A stretch of DNA of 64,000 nt from assembly GCF_030817055.1 (NCBI RefSeq), contig NZ_JAUSYV010000002.1:1-64000 (forward strand), in the 5' to 3' direction. Origin of the DNA: Bacillus sp. V2I10. GTDB lineage: Bacteria > Bacillota > Bacilli > Bacillales > Bacillaceae. Positions 24,910 to 33,891 of this stretch are shown piece after piece. The notes below the pieces were generated by a model. The model had not been told where the DNA came from and searched no databases. It was given only the letters and a program-made list of their open reading frames with translations. Both the position numbers and the translations under genes were made by a program. Within the stretch, counting starts at the first letter, position 1. Every line of letters starts with the position of its first letter.

Positions 24910-26427
24910 TTATTTTAGAATTTCTTTAACGATCTGGCTGACAAGTTTGCTGACCATCTTCGGATCAACGTCCGGCGCACCGTTCATTGATTTCAATACT
25001 TCTTTTACAATGTCTTCTGTCGCGTCGCTGTTTTTTGACGAAACTGTTGTTGTTTGCTTTGGCAAGTCCACTTCTTTAATGCCATACGCCATTCGTTTAA
25101 TATTCAGCAAATGCTTCGCGGATACGTTATCCGAAGTAATATTGCCGCCGAACGTGCCGCAGCCGAGTGTCATCGATGGCAAAAGTCCGGTCGTACCGCC
25201 AACAGCACCAACTGACGACATCGTATTGACAAGAATTCGGGACACCGGCATATCAATAGCAAATTCCCGGGCGACATCATCATTTTCAGTGTGAAGCGAC
25301 AAGCTATGGCCGCGGCCACCGAGATATAAAAGCGACAGGCAAAGCTCTTTTGCATGGTTGCCGTCGCGGGCGGTATACATCGCAAAAACTGGTGACAATT
25401 TTTCCATTGAGAACGGGACGTCTTTGCCAATTTCCGTTTCTTCACCGATGATGACACGTGTGCCTTCTGGAATAGTAATCCCGGCAAGATCCGCAATCGA
25501 CTGCGGGCTTTTGCCAACAATTTTTGGGTTGATCTTGCCCGGCGCCAACGAAATGGCTTTTCCCATTTTCTCTTTTTCTTCTGCGTTTAACACGTAGGCA
25601 CCATTTTTCTTCAGTTCTCTGAGCACACGTTCCTTCACGTTATGATCAACAACAATCGCCTGCTCGGTCGCACAGATTGTGCCATAATCGAATGACTTGC
25701 TGTTGACAATGTTTTCAACTGCTTTTTCGATTTTAGCAGTACGTTCGATGTAAACCGGCACATTGCCCGGTCCAACACCGTATGCCGGTTTGCCAGAGCT
25801 GTATGCCGACTGCACAAGCGCGCTGCCGCCGGTCGCTAAAATAACGTTTACATCTTGGTGCGTCATTAGCTTTTGTGTTGCTTCCATTGATGACTTCGTC
25901 AGGCATTGAATGAGCCCTGGCGGCGCGCCGGCTTCAACGGCGGCTTCCTCGCATACTTTCAAGGCCGCATCTGTACATTTCACCGCGTACGGATGCGGAC
26001 TGACAACAACCGCATTTCTCGTTTTCAATGAGATTAATGTTTTGAAAAACGCAGTGGATGTCGGGTTCGTTGTCGGAATGATCGCTGCCACAACACCGAA
26101 TGGCGCAGCGATTTCAACCACTTTTTTCACTTTATCTTCGCCGACAACACCGACTGTTTTTAAGTCCTTAATGCTTTCATAAACGGCTTTTGACCCGACT
26201 TCATTTTTAATTGTTTTATGTTCAGGTACGCCCATTCCCGTTTCTTCAACAGCCATTTTGCCGAGTTCAGCGGATTTTGCATAGGCGGCGTCCGCTACGG
26301 CTTTGACGATACGATCAACCTGTTCCTGTGAAAAGGACATGTACTTTTGCTGAGCGCTTTTCGCATTTTTCACGGCGGTACGCATTTCCTGAATCGCCAG
26401 TAAATCTTTATCCATCGTGATGGTCAC
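24910..26427 (-). CDS. eutE: CoA-acylating acetaldehyde dehydrogenase EutE
   Basis: About 505 residues. The NAD-dependent enzyme converts acetaldehyde and CoA to acetyl-CoA. The ALDH core shows IIPTTNPTST, GVGPGNVPVYIE and the catalytic Cys near residue 252 in DYGTICATEQA. The C-terminus, after a Thr/Ser-rich linker, ends in amphipathic helices (EDIVKEVLKSMN, KMVSKLVSQIVKEILK) that look like an encapsulation peptide; it is C-terminal here, unlike the N-terminal one in enterobacterial EutE. I start at the GTG at 26427, 9 bases after AAAGGAG; GTG 26436 abuts the site. Confidence 0.92.
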   Translation of the reverse strand: MTITMDKDLLAIQEMRTAVKNAKSAQQKYMSFSQEQVDRIVKAVADAAYAKSAELGKMAVEETGMGVPEHKTIKNEVGSKAVYESIKDLKTVGVVGEDKVKKVVEIAAPFGVVAAIIPTTNPTSTAFFKTLISLKTRNAVVVSPHPYAVKCTDAALKVCEEAAVEAGAPPGLIQCLTKSSMEATQKLMTHQDVNVILATGGSALVQSAYSSGKPAYGVGPGNVPVYIERTAKIEKAVENIVNSKSFDYGTICATEQAIVVDHNVKERVLRELKKNGAYVLNAEEKEKMGKAISLAPGKINPKIVGKSPQSIADLAGITIPEGTRVIIGEETEIGKDVPFSMEKLSPVFAMYTARDGNHAKELCLSLLYLGGRGHSLSLHTENDDVAREFAIDMPVSRILVNTMSSVGAVGGTTGLLPSMTLGCGTFGGNITSDNVSAKHLLNIKRMAYGIKEVDLPKQTTTVSSKNSDATEDIVKEVLKSMNGAPDVDPKMVSKLVSQIVKEILK

Positions 26428-26445
26428 CTGTCTCACTCCTTTCTG

Positions 26446-27099
26446 TTAATAGCTTTTCGGTGCGGCGGCCATGGTCAGCACTGTCTGACGGAATGCATCT
26501 GCTGCTGCCTGGCACGCGGACTGGCTTCCTGTCAGCAGCCCGCCGCTAAAGTTTGTTTCTGATGGCGGCGCAACCCATTCACAAAGCTGAACATCTGCTG
26601 CCTTTAACGCGGCATCGAGGCCAATTGTGGCCTCAACCGGTGGGGCAATTAAGTAAGCAAGCGCCTCTCCCTCCGTCACACCTGCAAGCTTTGATAAAAA
26701 AGTGCCGCTTCTTGAAATCGTATGCGCGTAAAAGGAATGGCCTGGATCACCGTTAATCGCTTCAAAATACGCGTCGCTTTTCACTTTAATCTGTACGGCG
26801 TCGAGCGCGCTTTTCACTTCTTCCGGCGACGGTCCGGCGAGAATTGCGATAAATTCGCCTGAAAGTGGACCGGATGCATGTGTGGCGCCTGCATAAAAGC
26901 TTTTTGCGTAGACGACATCGACGTCCGCTTTTTTCGTTGCTTCATCCGCCGCTGTATATCCTATATCATCAATCGTTGATGTAAATAACGCGATGCTTCG
27001 CTGGTATGGCTGTAATTTGAGCTTCTCAGCAAGTGCTGCATCGACATTTGGAATGACTTGAATGGCCGGCAACTCTGCGAAAATTTTATGTGCCGTCAT
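26446..27099 (-). CDS. eutL: BMC-T shell protein EutL
   Basis: A 217-residue tandem-domain trimer-forming shell protein (AIQVIPNVDAALAEKLKL, SIALFTSTIDDIGYTAADEA, YLIAPPVEATIGLDAALKAA). EutL forms the large gated pore of the ethanolamine compartment. Just 2 bases separate it from eutC. Confidence 0.93.
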   Translation of the reverse strand: MTAHKIFAELPAIQVIPNVDAALAEKLKLQPYQRSIALFTSTIDDIGYTAADEATKKADVDVVYAKSFYAGATHASGPLSGEFIAILAGPSPEEVKSALDAVQIKVKSDAYFEAINGDPGHSFYAHTISRSGTFLSKLAGVTEGEALAYLIAPPVEATIGLDAALKAADVQLCEWVAPPSETNFSGGLLTGSQSACQAAADAFRQTVLTMAAAPKSY

Positions 27100-27101
27100 G
27101 A

Positions 27102-28037
27102 TCAGCCCTCCTTTTTCACGAGCAAAACACCGCTCGCTTCATATTTCAGAATTTTTTGAATGAGTGTGCCAAGATAGGCGCCTGCTTCAACAGGGGGGAT
27201 GCCACCTTTATGAATGTTCGATACAACCATCCGATCCGCTTCTATCGTCCCGAAGCGCGGCTTATAGCATAAATACGCGCTGAGTGACTCAGCTGAAACA
27301 AGTCCTGGCCGTTCACCGATCAGCAAAATGACCACATCCGGCTGAAGGATTTCGCCGATTTCATCCATTAAGGCAACGCGTCCTTTATCGACGTAAAAAG
27401 GTGTTCCCGTCTGAATGCCTAAATTTCCGAGTGACTGAACGAGAGATAAATACACATCTTCCGCGTTTTCCTCAATCGCTTTTGCACTCAACCCATTAGA
27501 GACGATAATTTGCACGCTTGGTAAAGACTTGCATTTCTTTTTAATCATCTCTTTTGCTTCATCGGATAATTTCCGGCCAAGATCCGGGCGGCGAATATAT
27601 TCTTCTTTATCTTTGACACGTGTCTGCACCTGAAATAAATCTAGCTCCTTTAGCAGCTCGGCCGATACTTCTCCGTATACAGCATCAACCGCTGCCGCAT
27701 GATCAAAACGAAATTGAAGCCATGTACTCGTTTTCGGTCTTGATCCTGCTCGGCCGACTGCAATGCGTGCCGGTGTTTTCATTTGCAATTCCGCCGCCAA
27801 CTTAGCTTCTTTTGAGACTGTTTCCTTCTTCATTTGTTTCAACTGCTGTTTTTTTGGCATCGTTTTGTGAAAGGTGACCTTACCGCCTTCTTCTTTTGCC
27901 GAAGCCGATTCAATGAGCGCGCCGTTTGGTTTTTCACTGCGAAGCTGCACGGATATTTCTTTCTTTTTATGCGATTCGCTAGACTGTAATTTCTCAACGA
28001 CAAGCTTTGTAATGGTTTGAATGAGCTTTTCATTCAT
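27102..28037 (-). CDS. eutC: ethanolamine ammonia-lyase small subunit EutC
   Basis: The cobalamin-binding partner of EutB in adenosylcobalamin-dependent ethanolamine ammonia-lyase. The core is conserved: PARIAVGRAGSRPKTSTWLQ, RFDHAAAVDAVYGEV, QIIVSNGLSAKAIEENA and ERPGLVSAESLSAYLCYKPR. The N-terminal 80 residues are Lys/Gln-rich and include an amphipathic helix (LIQTITKLVVEKLQ), a probable encapsulation signal. I start at the ATG at 28037, 9 bases after the GGGGG run; ATG 28043 is also possible. A truncated, different eutC lies at 35403-35603. Confidence 0.92.
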   Translation of the reverse strand: MNEKLIQTITKLVVEKLQSSESHKKKEISVQLRSEKPNGALIESASAKEEGGKVTFHKTMPKKQQLKQMKKETVSKEAKLAAELQMKTPARIAVGRAGSRPKTSTWLQFRFDHAAAVDAVYGEVSAELLKELDLFQVQTRVKDKEEYIRRPDLGRKLSDEAKEMIKKKCKSLPSVQIIVSNGLSAKAIEENAEDVYLSLVQSLGNLGIQTGTPFYVDKGRVALMDEIGEILQPDVVILLIGERPGLVSAESLSAYLCYKPRFGTIEADRMVVSNIHKGGIPPVEAGAYLGTLIQKILKYEASGVLLVKKEG

Positions 28038-28054
28038 CAACATTCACCCCCTTT

Positions 28055-29416
28055 TCATGAAAATAATGAAATGTTACCGGCGTTTGGACCAAGGCGTCCA
28101 TTTTCGTATATGCCCATTTTTTCAAGCCACTCAAGAAAAATCGGTGCCGGTGTTTTGCCAAATATCTGGTTTAATGTGGCCACATCGTGATAGCTCATCG
28201 ACTGGTAGTTCAGCATGCAGTCGTCGCCCATTGGCGTGGCGATAATGAAGTTCACACCGGCCGCCGTCAGTAAAACACCGAGGTCTTCAATGTCATTTTG
28301 ATCGGCTTTTATGTGGTTCGTGTAGCAGATGTCAACGCCCATCGGAATGCCGTGCATTTTGCCCATAAAGTGATCTTCAAGACCTGCCCGGATGACCTGC
28401 TTGCTGTTATACAAATATTCCGGACCGATAAAACCGACGACCGTGTTGACGATATACGGGTCATAGTGGCGGGCAAAGCCGTAGTTTCTTGATTCGAGCG
28501 TCAGCTGGTCAATGCCAAAATGCGCTTCCGCGGACAATTCTGAACCCTGCCCCGTTTCAAAGTACATATGCTGCGGACCGGTACCTGTTCCCTGTCGTTT
28601 CGCCAACTCATTTGCTTCCGCAATCGACTCAGCAGAAATGCCGAATGAACGGTTTGCTGCTTCTGTTCCGGCGATACTTTGGAAAATCATATCTGCCGGT
28701 GCACCCTGTTCGATTGCTTTCATCTGCGTCGTCACATGGGCAAGTACACAGTTTTGCGTCGGAATCTTCCATTCTTGAATAAAATCGTATGTCGCGTGCA
28801 GAAGCCGCTTAACACTTTCAACGGAATCATCAACCGGATTAATGCCAATAAGCGCGTCACCAATTCCGTACGATAGACCGTCTTTTAGCGATGCGATCAT
28901 CCCATCGACATTGTCGGTTGGATGGTTCGGCTGCAGCCTTGATGAAAGCGTGCCTTTATGGCCGATCGTAATGTTGCAAGTTGTTAAAATCTCGATTTTG
29001 TTTGCCGCATGAACGAGGTCCAGATTCGACATCAGCTTTGTGGCCGCTGCAATCATTTCGCTGTTCAGCCCTTTGCTGATCCGCTTCAGCTCTCTGTCGC
29101 CTGTGTCATTGCTTAAAATGTATTCGCGCAGTTCCGCGACGCTCCAATTTTTCATCTGCGAATAAATCTTTTCGTTTACATCGCCTTCAATAATGGCGGA
29201 TACTTCATCCTGATCCGCCGGCAAAAACGGATTGCTGCGTATATCAGCGAGCGTAATGTCACTGAGAACTGTTTTTGCGGCGATACGTTCCTGCACCGTT
29301 TCCGCTGCCAGCCCCGCCAGACGGTCGCCGGACTTTTCTTCATTTGCTTTCGCAAACACTTCTTTTAAATCGGTGAAGTGATATACTTCGCCGCCAAGCG
29401 TCGTTTTTAGCTTCAA
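28055..29416 (-). CDS. eutB: ethanolamine ammonia-lyase large subunit EutB
   Basis: A 453-residue catalytic TIM-barrel subunit that splits ethanolamine to acetaldehyde and ammonia with adenosylcobalamin. Characteristic stretches are GLNSEMIAAATKLMSNLDLV, TCNITIGHKGTLSSRLQPNH, QGTGTGPQHMYFETGQGSEL and MGVDICYTNHIKADQND. Full length for the family. Starts 16 bases after eutA ends. Confidence 0.95.
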   Translation of the reverse strand: MKLKTTLGGEVYHFTDLKEVFAKANEEKSGDRLAGLAAETVQERIAAKTVLSDITLADIRSNPFLPADQDEVSAIIEGDVNEKIYSQMKNWSVAELREYILSNDTGDRELKRISKGLNSEMIAAATKLMSNLDLVHAANKIEILTTCNITIGHKGTLSSRLQPNHPTDNVDGMIASLKDGLSYGIGDALIGINPVDDSVESVKRLLHATYDFIQEWKIPTQNCVLAHVTTQMKAIEQGAPADMIFQSIAGTEAANRSFGISAESIAEANELAKRQGTGTGPQHMYFETGQGSELSAEAHFGIDQLTLESRNYGFARHYDPYIVNTVVGFIGPEYLYNSKQVIRAGLEDHFMGKMHGIPMGVDICYTNHIKADQNDIEDLGVLLTAAGVNFIIATPMGDDCMLNYQSMSYHDVATLNQIFGKTPAPIFLEWLEKMGIYENGRLGPNAGNISLFS

Positions 29417-29432
29417 GCTGCTTATGCCTCCT

Positions 29433-30881
29433 TTATGACGAATGGAACGTTAATGTTTTGACGACGACCGGCACAACCTCGGACTGCAGAGCGCGTCCGA
29501 TGTCCATATAGTCCCCATGATCGACATTAATCTGATCAATGCAGATGACGCTCTGCCTCGCATTCATCGCGTGCAATGTCTGACCGAGCACTTTTGCGTG
29601 ATCGGTTTGCACAACGAGCAAAATCGGCTGCTCCGGATCATGCCGCAGTTCCATCACGTTTACAATTTCTTTTGCCAATGTTTGAATATCTTTAAAGCCC
29701 ATGTATGGCAAATCTGCTAAATAAAGAACGAAATTTTGCCCTTCCTGAAACGAATCGTATATGTCGATGGCTTCCTTAAAAGACTGTTCAAATTGGGCGA
29801 ACCCGCTTTCAAGTCCTTCTTTAAACGAGAATTTGTATACAGGTATATTTTTGACAGGCAGCTCATCGGACGTCACCTGGATCGTTGCACCGCTTATTTC
29901 GGTCGTCTGGGTTCCGGCGCCGAGCACCGTCGCCCGCACCGTTTCTTCAGGTTCGACCCAGCTCCATTTTGTAAGTGCTTTATTATATTGCAAAGCCGCT
30001 GCCAGCTTCACTCCGATATCGCTGTACGCAATGTCAGATGGCTTCGGTGATTCCTGCTTATACATGCATTCTGATATGCCACCGGAAAACATAACGGCTT
30101 CAACCGGTGCTTCCCAATTTGGCTGATGGCCAAGGAGCAGTACATCATCTTTTGAAACGGGTTCATTCGCCAAAATACGTGCCATCGACTCCGCCATAAA
30201 TTCAGTCACATTGCCAATACAAGGGTGCTGAATCGAATCCCCTGTTTTCAGCGTCCAGCCTTCCTGTTCAATAAGCCGCTGAACCGGTGGTGAAATCGAT
30301 TTGACTATCCCGTCACTAAACTCAATGAGCCGTCCGCCGATATGCAGCGTACACGTACCTAGCAATTTCTCCCGTTTAAAAACGGCTATGTTCGCTGTAC
30401 CGCCGCCGATGTCGATGTTTGCCGTCACTTGTCCGGTTTTCACCGAGTAGTCATAGGCACCGGATCCTTTAGCGGCGATTATGCCTTCTAAGTCAGGTCC
30501 GGCTGTCGCCACGAGAAAGTCGCCGGCTTCGCCGGACAGGTGATGAACCATTTCACGTGCATTTTGCTTTGTCGCGGTTTCACCGGTAATAATTACAGCC
30601 CCTGTTTCGATATCTGATGACTGCACACCTGCTACCTCGTACTGCGAGCGGATTATTTTTTCCACGCCCGCCACATCAATGGTCGAAGCATCTATGAGCG
30701 GCGTTCGGAAAATAGGACTTTTATATAAAATTTCTTTGTCGACAATTTCAATGCGCGGGACATGTGTACTTCCCGCAGTATTCATTAATGAAAAGCGGCT
30801 GATAATGATTTTTGTAGTGCTCGTGCCGATATCAATACCGGCGCTGATGATCGTTTCCTGCTTCGATTGAAATCCGGCCAT
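29433..30881 (-). CDS. eutA: ethanolamine ammonia-lyase reactivase EutA
   Basis: A 482-residue chaperone-like ATPase of the actin/Hsp70 fold that releases damaged cobalamin from EutBC. ATP-binding signatures are SAGIDIGTSTTKIIISR at the N-terminus, ANIDIGGGTANIAVF in the middle and VMFSGGISE later. I begin at the ATG at 30881, preceded by AGAGGTG; a longer ATG at 30905 lies inside the upstream terminator hairpin. First gene of the long eutABCLE... transcript and controlled by the leader at 30907-31017. Confidence 0.92.
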   Translation of the reverse strand: MAGFQSKQETIISAGIDIGTSTTKIIISRFSLMNTAGSTHVPRIEIVDKEILYKSPIFRTPLIDASTIDVAGVEKIIRSQYEVAGVQSSDIETGAVIITGETATKQNAREMVHHLSGEAGDFLVATAGPDLEGIIAAKGSGAYDYSVKTGQVTANIDIGGGTANIAVFKREKLLGTCTLHIGGRLIEFSDGIVKSISPPVQRLIEQEGWTLKTGDSIQHPCIGNVTEFMAESMARILANEPVSKDDVLLLGHQPNWEAPVEAVMFSGGISECMYKQESPKPSDIAYSDIGVKLAAALQYNKALTKWSWVEPEETVRATVLGAGTQTTEISGATIQVTSDELPVKNIPVYKFSFKEGLESGFAQFEQSFKEAIDIYDSFQEGQNFVLYLADLPYMGFKDIQTLAKEIVNVMELRHDPEQPILLVVQTDHAKVLGQTLHAMNARQSVICIDQINVDHGDYMDIGRALQSEVVPVVVKTLTFHSS

Positions 30882-30906
30882 TCGCACACCTCTTTTCCCC
30901 ATCAAA

Positions 30907-30962
30907 AAAGGCGCCTTACGAACCCGACGAGTATTTCGTCGAGCTGTAAAGGCGCCTTTGCC
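30907..30962 (-). promoter_or_regulatory. terminator/ANTAR antiterminator leader of eutA
   Basis: On the minus strand, arms AAAGGCGCC and GGCGCCTTT (30951-30959 / 30907-30915) enclose a second hairpin (CGACGA-AATAC-TCGTCG) and are followed by T-residues: an intrinsic terminator. Its 5' arm overlaps an alternative hairpin, GGC-AAAGGC-GCC (30951-30962), whose hexaloop has A1 and G4 as in EutV (ANTAR) target hairpins. EutV binding would free the transcript from termination. The stem is only 3 bp and I found no clear first hairpin. Confidence 0.62.
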
Positions 30963-30988
30963 GGAATTATTTACTTTTTGATAGTGTA

Positions 30989-31017
30989 AATATAGCAGAC
31001 CTTTTCTTAAATGTAAA
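30989..31017 (-). promoter_or_regulatory. sigma-A promoter of the eutA operon
   Basis: TTTACA (-35, 31012-31017) and TATATT (-10, 30989-30994) with a 17-base spacer, overlapping the end of eutP and placed just before the terminator leader. Confidence 0.65.
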
Positions 31018-31516
31018 GGCTATCATAAAATACAATCAGTCCGTCATCCTGCTCCATTGCATACGCTTTCATTTCTTCCATAGTATCCATATCTGCAAGA
31101 GCCCTGATATGACCAAGACCAGTTCCTTTCATAGCCGAACTGATCACAATCGGCCCTGTTGAAATCGTCTGTTTCAGCTTTTCAAGCGCTTCCGCAATTT
31201 TCGCGTCAGGATGATCTGATTTTGTGACGATGCCGATTGGAAGCTTTGGGATGCCGGAGCTGAAATTAGGTGGGAAAATCATCTTTTCTCCGGTCGCGTC
31301 CTGTAAATACATCACATGCGTGACTTCTAAAGACGTCGCCATAATGTTTTTGTAAAACATCGGATTCTCCGTGTATTCTCCCGGCGTATCGACAATCCAG
31401 TCGTAGTAATGGAGAGACTGCGTTTTAAATGCCGGCACTTTTTTTCCGAGAAGCGCGTTTGTCAGTGTGGATTTCCCTCCACCGACAGAACCGATCAGCA
31501 TGGCTCTGTTTTGCAT
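31007..31516 (-). CDS. eutP: EutP, P-loop NTPase/acetate kinase of the eut locus
   Basis: A 169-residue small GTPase-like protein with P-loop GSVGGGKST (9-17), a DTPGEY switch segment and TKSD for base recognition. The family is linked to the eut compartment and EutP has been described as an acetate kinase, which would use the acetyl phosphate made by the PduL enzyme. Starts 14 bases after eutS. Confidence 0.88.
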   Translation of the reverse strand: MQNRAMLIGSVGGGKSTLTNALLGKKVPAFKTQSLHYYDWIVDTPGEYTENPMFYKNIMATSLEVTHVMYLQDATGEKMIFPPNFSSGIPKLPIGIVTKSDHPDAKIAEALEKLKQTISTGPIVISSAMKGTGLGHIRALADMDTMEEMKAYAMEQDDGLIVFYDSLYI

Positions 31517-31530
31517 AATATCTACCCCCT

Positions 31531-31872
31531 TTAAGATTTTGTGATTGGGGCTGGTGTGTAACCGAGCTTTTCAGATAAAAACCTGTTAATCTCCTGCATG
31601 GCCATTTCCACTTCCGACACGCTGCCGACAATGACGAGACTGCCGGTAAAACGGTCTAAAAACCCGATATTAACATTCGCCGCTTTCGTCGCCAGATCCC
31701 CGGCAATAATCACGGTTTCACTTGGGGTCAATGTTAAAATACCGAGTGCTCCCGCCTGCTGAATGCCTAACTTTTGGAACATATCCGGGTCGGGATTGGC
31801 AATCAAATGGCTGAGCGTCAGCTGTTTCCCTGGAACGAATTCCTGTATAAACCGCTTTTTTTCTTCTGCCAT
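31531..31872 (-). CDS. eutS: BMC shell protein EutS
   Basis: A 113-residue circularly permuted BMC shell protein (RFIQEFVPGKQLTLSHLIAN, GALGILTLTPSETVIIAGDL, IGFLDRFTGSLVIVGSVSEV). Hexamers of EutS may shape curved shell edges. 12 bases after eutH, with AAAGGAGG upstream. Confidence 0.93.
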   Translation of the reverse strand: MAEEKKRFIQEFVPGKQLTLSHLIANPDPDMFQKLGIQQAGALGILTLTPSETVIIAGDLATKAANVNIGFLDRFTGSLVIVGSVSEVEMAMQEINRFLSEKLGYTPAPITKS

Positions 31873-31884
31873 ACTGAACCTCCT

Positions 31885-33156
31885 TTAAGCTTTCAGTTCT
31901 TCTTCGAGATATTCGACATTCTGTTCCTCGAGATATTCGCTTGCTTTAATCGTTCCGTCCGCGCGGTCCTGCGCTTCGAGTTTCAATGCTGTTGGAACGG
32001 ACAGCCAGTACGCGAATGCGATCGCACAGACACCCGCTAAAAATTTGCCGGCAATAACCGGCAAGATCAAATTCGGCTGAAAGTTGGCGGTAAAAGATAA
32101 ATGGTCCCCGAGCAAAAAGGCGGAACATACTGCAAATGAAATATTAATAACTTTGTCTTTTGGCGGCATGTAACGAACGAGCTGGAACATAGCGAGAATG
32201 TTTGCGATCGTTGCCAGAAGCCCTGCACTTCCGGTAGAAGATAAACCAAGTTTACGGCCGCCTGCTTCAAGCGGTGTTGCTGCATATTTACGGAGCAAAT
32301 ACACCATCGGGAAGGCGCCGGCAAGCATGATACCTATATAACCTGCTGTTTCAAGGGCACGGAACTGATCTTTTTCATCCGCCATAATCGGATGGAAGCC
32401 CCATCCTCCGAAAATCGTCGAAAAGATTCCTGTAAAAATTTCGATGATCGAGAAAACGAGAACCAGTTTAATAAACGCGTCCATCACCCGTCCGAAAATC
32501 ATAAAGCCACTAATCATCATCCGCGGGAAAAATTTTAGTCCCGCCGCAATAGCGACGACGAATAGGAGAAGCGGCAATAAATTGATGAAAATTTGCCCGT
32601 ATGCCAGTGCGAATTCATGGGTTGAATCTGCGGTCGTGCTGATTTCTGTCCGGATGTCTGTGTTAAACAAAACAACCAATACGCTTGAAATAAACGCTCC
32701 GATCGGAATCGTCAATACGCCTGACATGATGCCAAGTGCCATATACTTATGATCGCGTTTATCAAGCATCGCAAGCCCCATCGGAATCGAGAAAACAATT
32801 GTGGCTCCGGCCATATAGCCAACGATCAATGCCATAATCCAGCCTTCATACGATACCTTCAGCGCATTCGCCAGTTGATATCCGCCCATATCGGATGCGA
32901 GAATTGCTGTTGCTGCAATCGCCGGATCCGCACCGAGATGGTCAAACAATGGTCCGACGAGCTTATCAATAAAAATCGTCAAGTACGGAATGGATGCCAT
33001 AATTCCAGCTGCCGGGACAAAAATGTGGCCGACTGTATGAATACCGTCCATGAACTCTTTTCCGAGCCCCTGATCCGGATTTCGTATCGCAGCAATGGCT
33101 CCTGCTAGCGCACACGCCATAATAATATAAACGACAATTGTTCCAACTAACGCCAT
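31885..33156 (-). CDS. eutH: ethanolamine transporter EutH
   Basis: A 423-residue membrane protein with about 10-11 hydrophobic segments. It has GHIFVPAAGIMASIPYL, LASDMGGYQLANAL and GDHLSFTANFQPNLILPVIA as in EutH, the uptake system for protonated ethanolamine at low supply. The acidic C-terminal tail (LEEQNVEYLEEELKA) is cytoplasmic. First gene of the eutHSP segment, behind the ANTAR-controlled terminator. Confidence 0.92.
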   Translation of the reverse strand: MALVGTIVVYIIMACALAGAIAAIRNPDQGLGKEFMDGIHTVGHIFVPAAGIMASIPYLTIFIDKLVGPLFDHLGADPAIAATAILASDMGGYQLANALKVSYEGWIMALIVGYMAGATIVFSIPMGLAMLDKRDHKYMALGIMSGVLTIPIGAFISSVLVVLFNTDIRTEISTTADSTHEFALAYGQIFINLLPLLLFVVAIAAGLKFFPRMMISGFMIFGRVMDAFIKLVLVFSIIEIFTGIFSTIFGGWGFHPIMADEKDQFRALETAGYIGIMLAGAFPMVYLLRKYAATPLEAGGRKLGLSSTGSAGLLATIANILAMFQLVRYMPPKDKVINISFAVCSAFLLGDHLSFTANFQPNLILPVIAGKFLAGVCAIAFAYWLSVPTALKLEAQDRADGTIKASEYLEEQNVEYLEEELKA

Positions 33157-33245
33157 TTCAATCCATCCCCCAGTTTATGTGATCATGCGTCATCATTCTA
33201 CCCTTTATTCGTTGCCTTGTCCCTGCCCAATGACGGCGACCACCC

Positions 33246-33300
33246 CCTTAAAAAACAAAAAGACGCCTAAAGAAGTTATTCTTTAAGCGCCTTTGCTTAA
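33246..33300 (-). promoter_or_regulatory. terminator/ANTAR antiterminator between eutV and eutH
   Basis: A 16-bp terminator stem (arms 33279-33294 and 33259-33274, loop 33275-33278) followed by a T-rich tract on the minus strand. Its 5' arm overlaps the alternative hairpin TTAAGC-AAAGGC-GCTTAA (33283-33300): 6-bp stem, hexaloop with A1 and G4, the recognition rule for EutV-type ANTAR proteins. The two structures are mutually exclusive. The same AAAGGC loop appears at 30951-30962. Confidence 0.75.
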
Positions 33301-33318
33301 TATTTTCTTATGGACTTG

Positions 33319-33891
33319 TTAATTCGAATACTTCAAAATAATTTCCTGCGCAACCGACTCCTTTGTCAGCTGACGGGACATACTTTCACGTCGGATGGTT
33401 GTATAGGCTTCCTGTTCGGAGAGCTTTTTCTTTTCCATCAGAAGTCCTTTTGCGCGTTCAATTAGCTTTCGCTTTTGAATTTCATCCTGTGCGGACCGGA
33501 CTGACTGCTTAAGCATCTTTGCTTTGTCCGCCTGATGAAGAGCGACCGTTATGGCCGGAATCAAATTTGATTCCGAAATAGGTTTCACGAGGTACCCGAC
33601 AATGTTATCCTGCTTTGATTTTTCTACGAACTCCTGCTGACTGTAGGCTGTAATGAGAAAAACCGGCAAATCAAGCTGGCGGCCAATGATGGTGCTTGCC
33701 TGCAGACCATTGATTTTCGGCATTTTAATATCCATTAATACGAGGTCCGGCTTTAACTCAAAAGCAAGTTCAATCGCCCGGTCTCCGTCTCCAGCTTCTC
33801 CCACTACTTCATAACCGTGATCCAGAAGCATCATTTTCAAATCCATTCGAATAATTGATTCATCTTCAGCGATCAGAATCCGTTTTTTCAT
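33319..33891 (-). CDS. eutV: ANTAR-domain response regulator EutV
   Basis: A 190-residue antiterminator. The receiver domain (1-120) has the acidic pocket (Glu9, Asp10) and phospho-acceptor Asp54 (LVLMDIKMP). The C-terminal ANTAR domain (about 125-185: RKLIERAKGLLMEKKKLSEQ) binds paired hexaloop RNA hairpins to prevent termination. It is phosphorylated by EutW when ethanolamine is present. The start overlaps the end of eutW by 26 bases. Confidence 0.93.
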   Translation of the reverse strand: MKKRILIAEDESIIRMDLKMMLLDHGYEVVGEAGDGDRAIELAFELKPDLVLMDIKMPKINGLQASTIIGRQLDLPVFLITAYSQQEFVEKSKQDNIVGYLVKPISESNLIPAITVALHQADKAKMLKQSVRSAQDEIQKRKLIERAKGLLMEKKKLSEQEAYTTIRRESMSRQLTKESVAQEIILKYSN

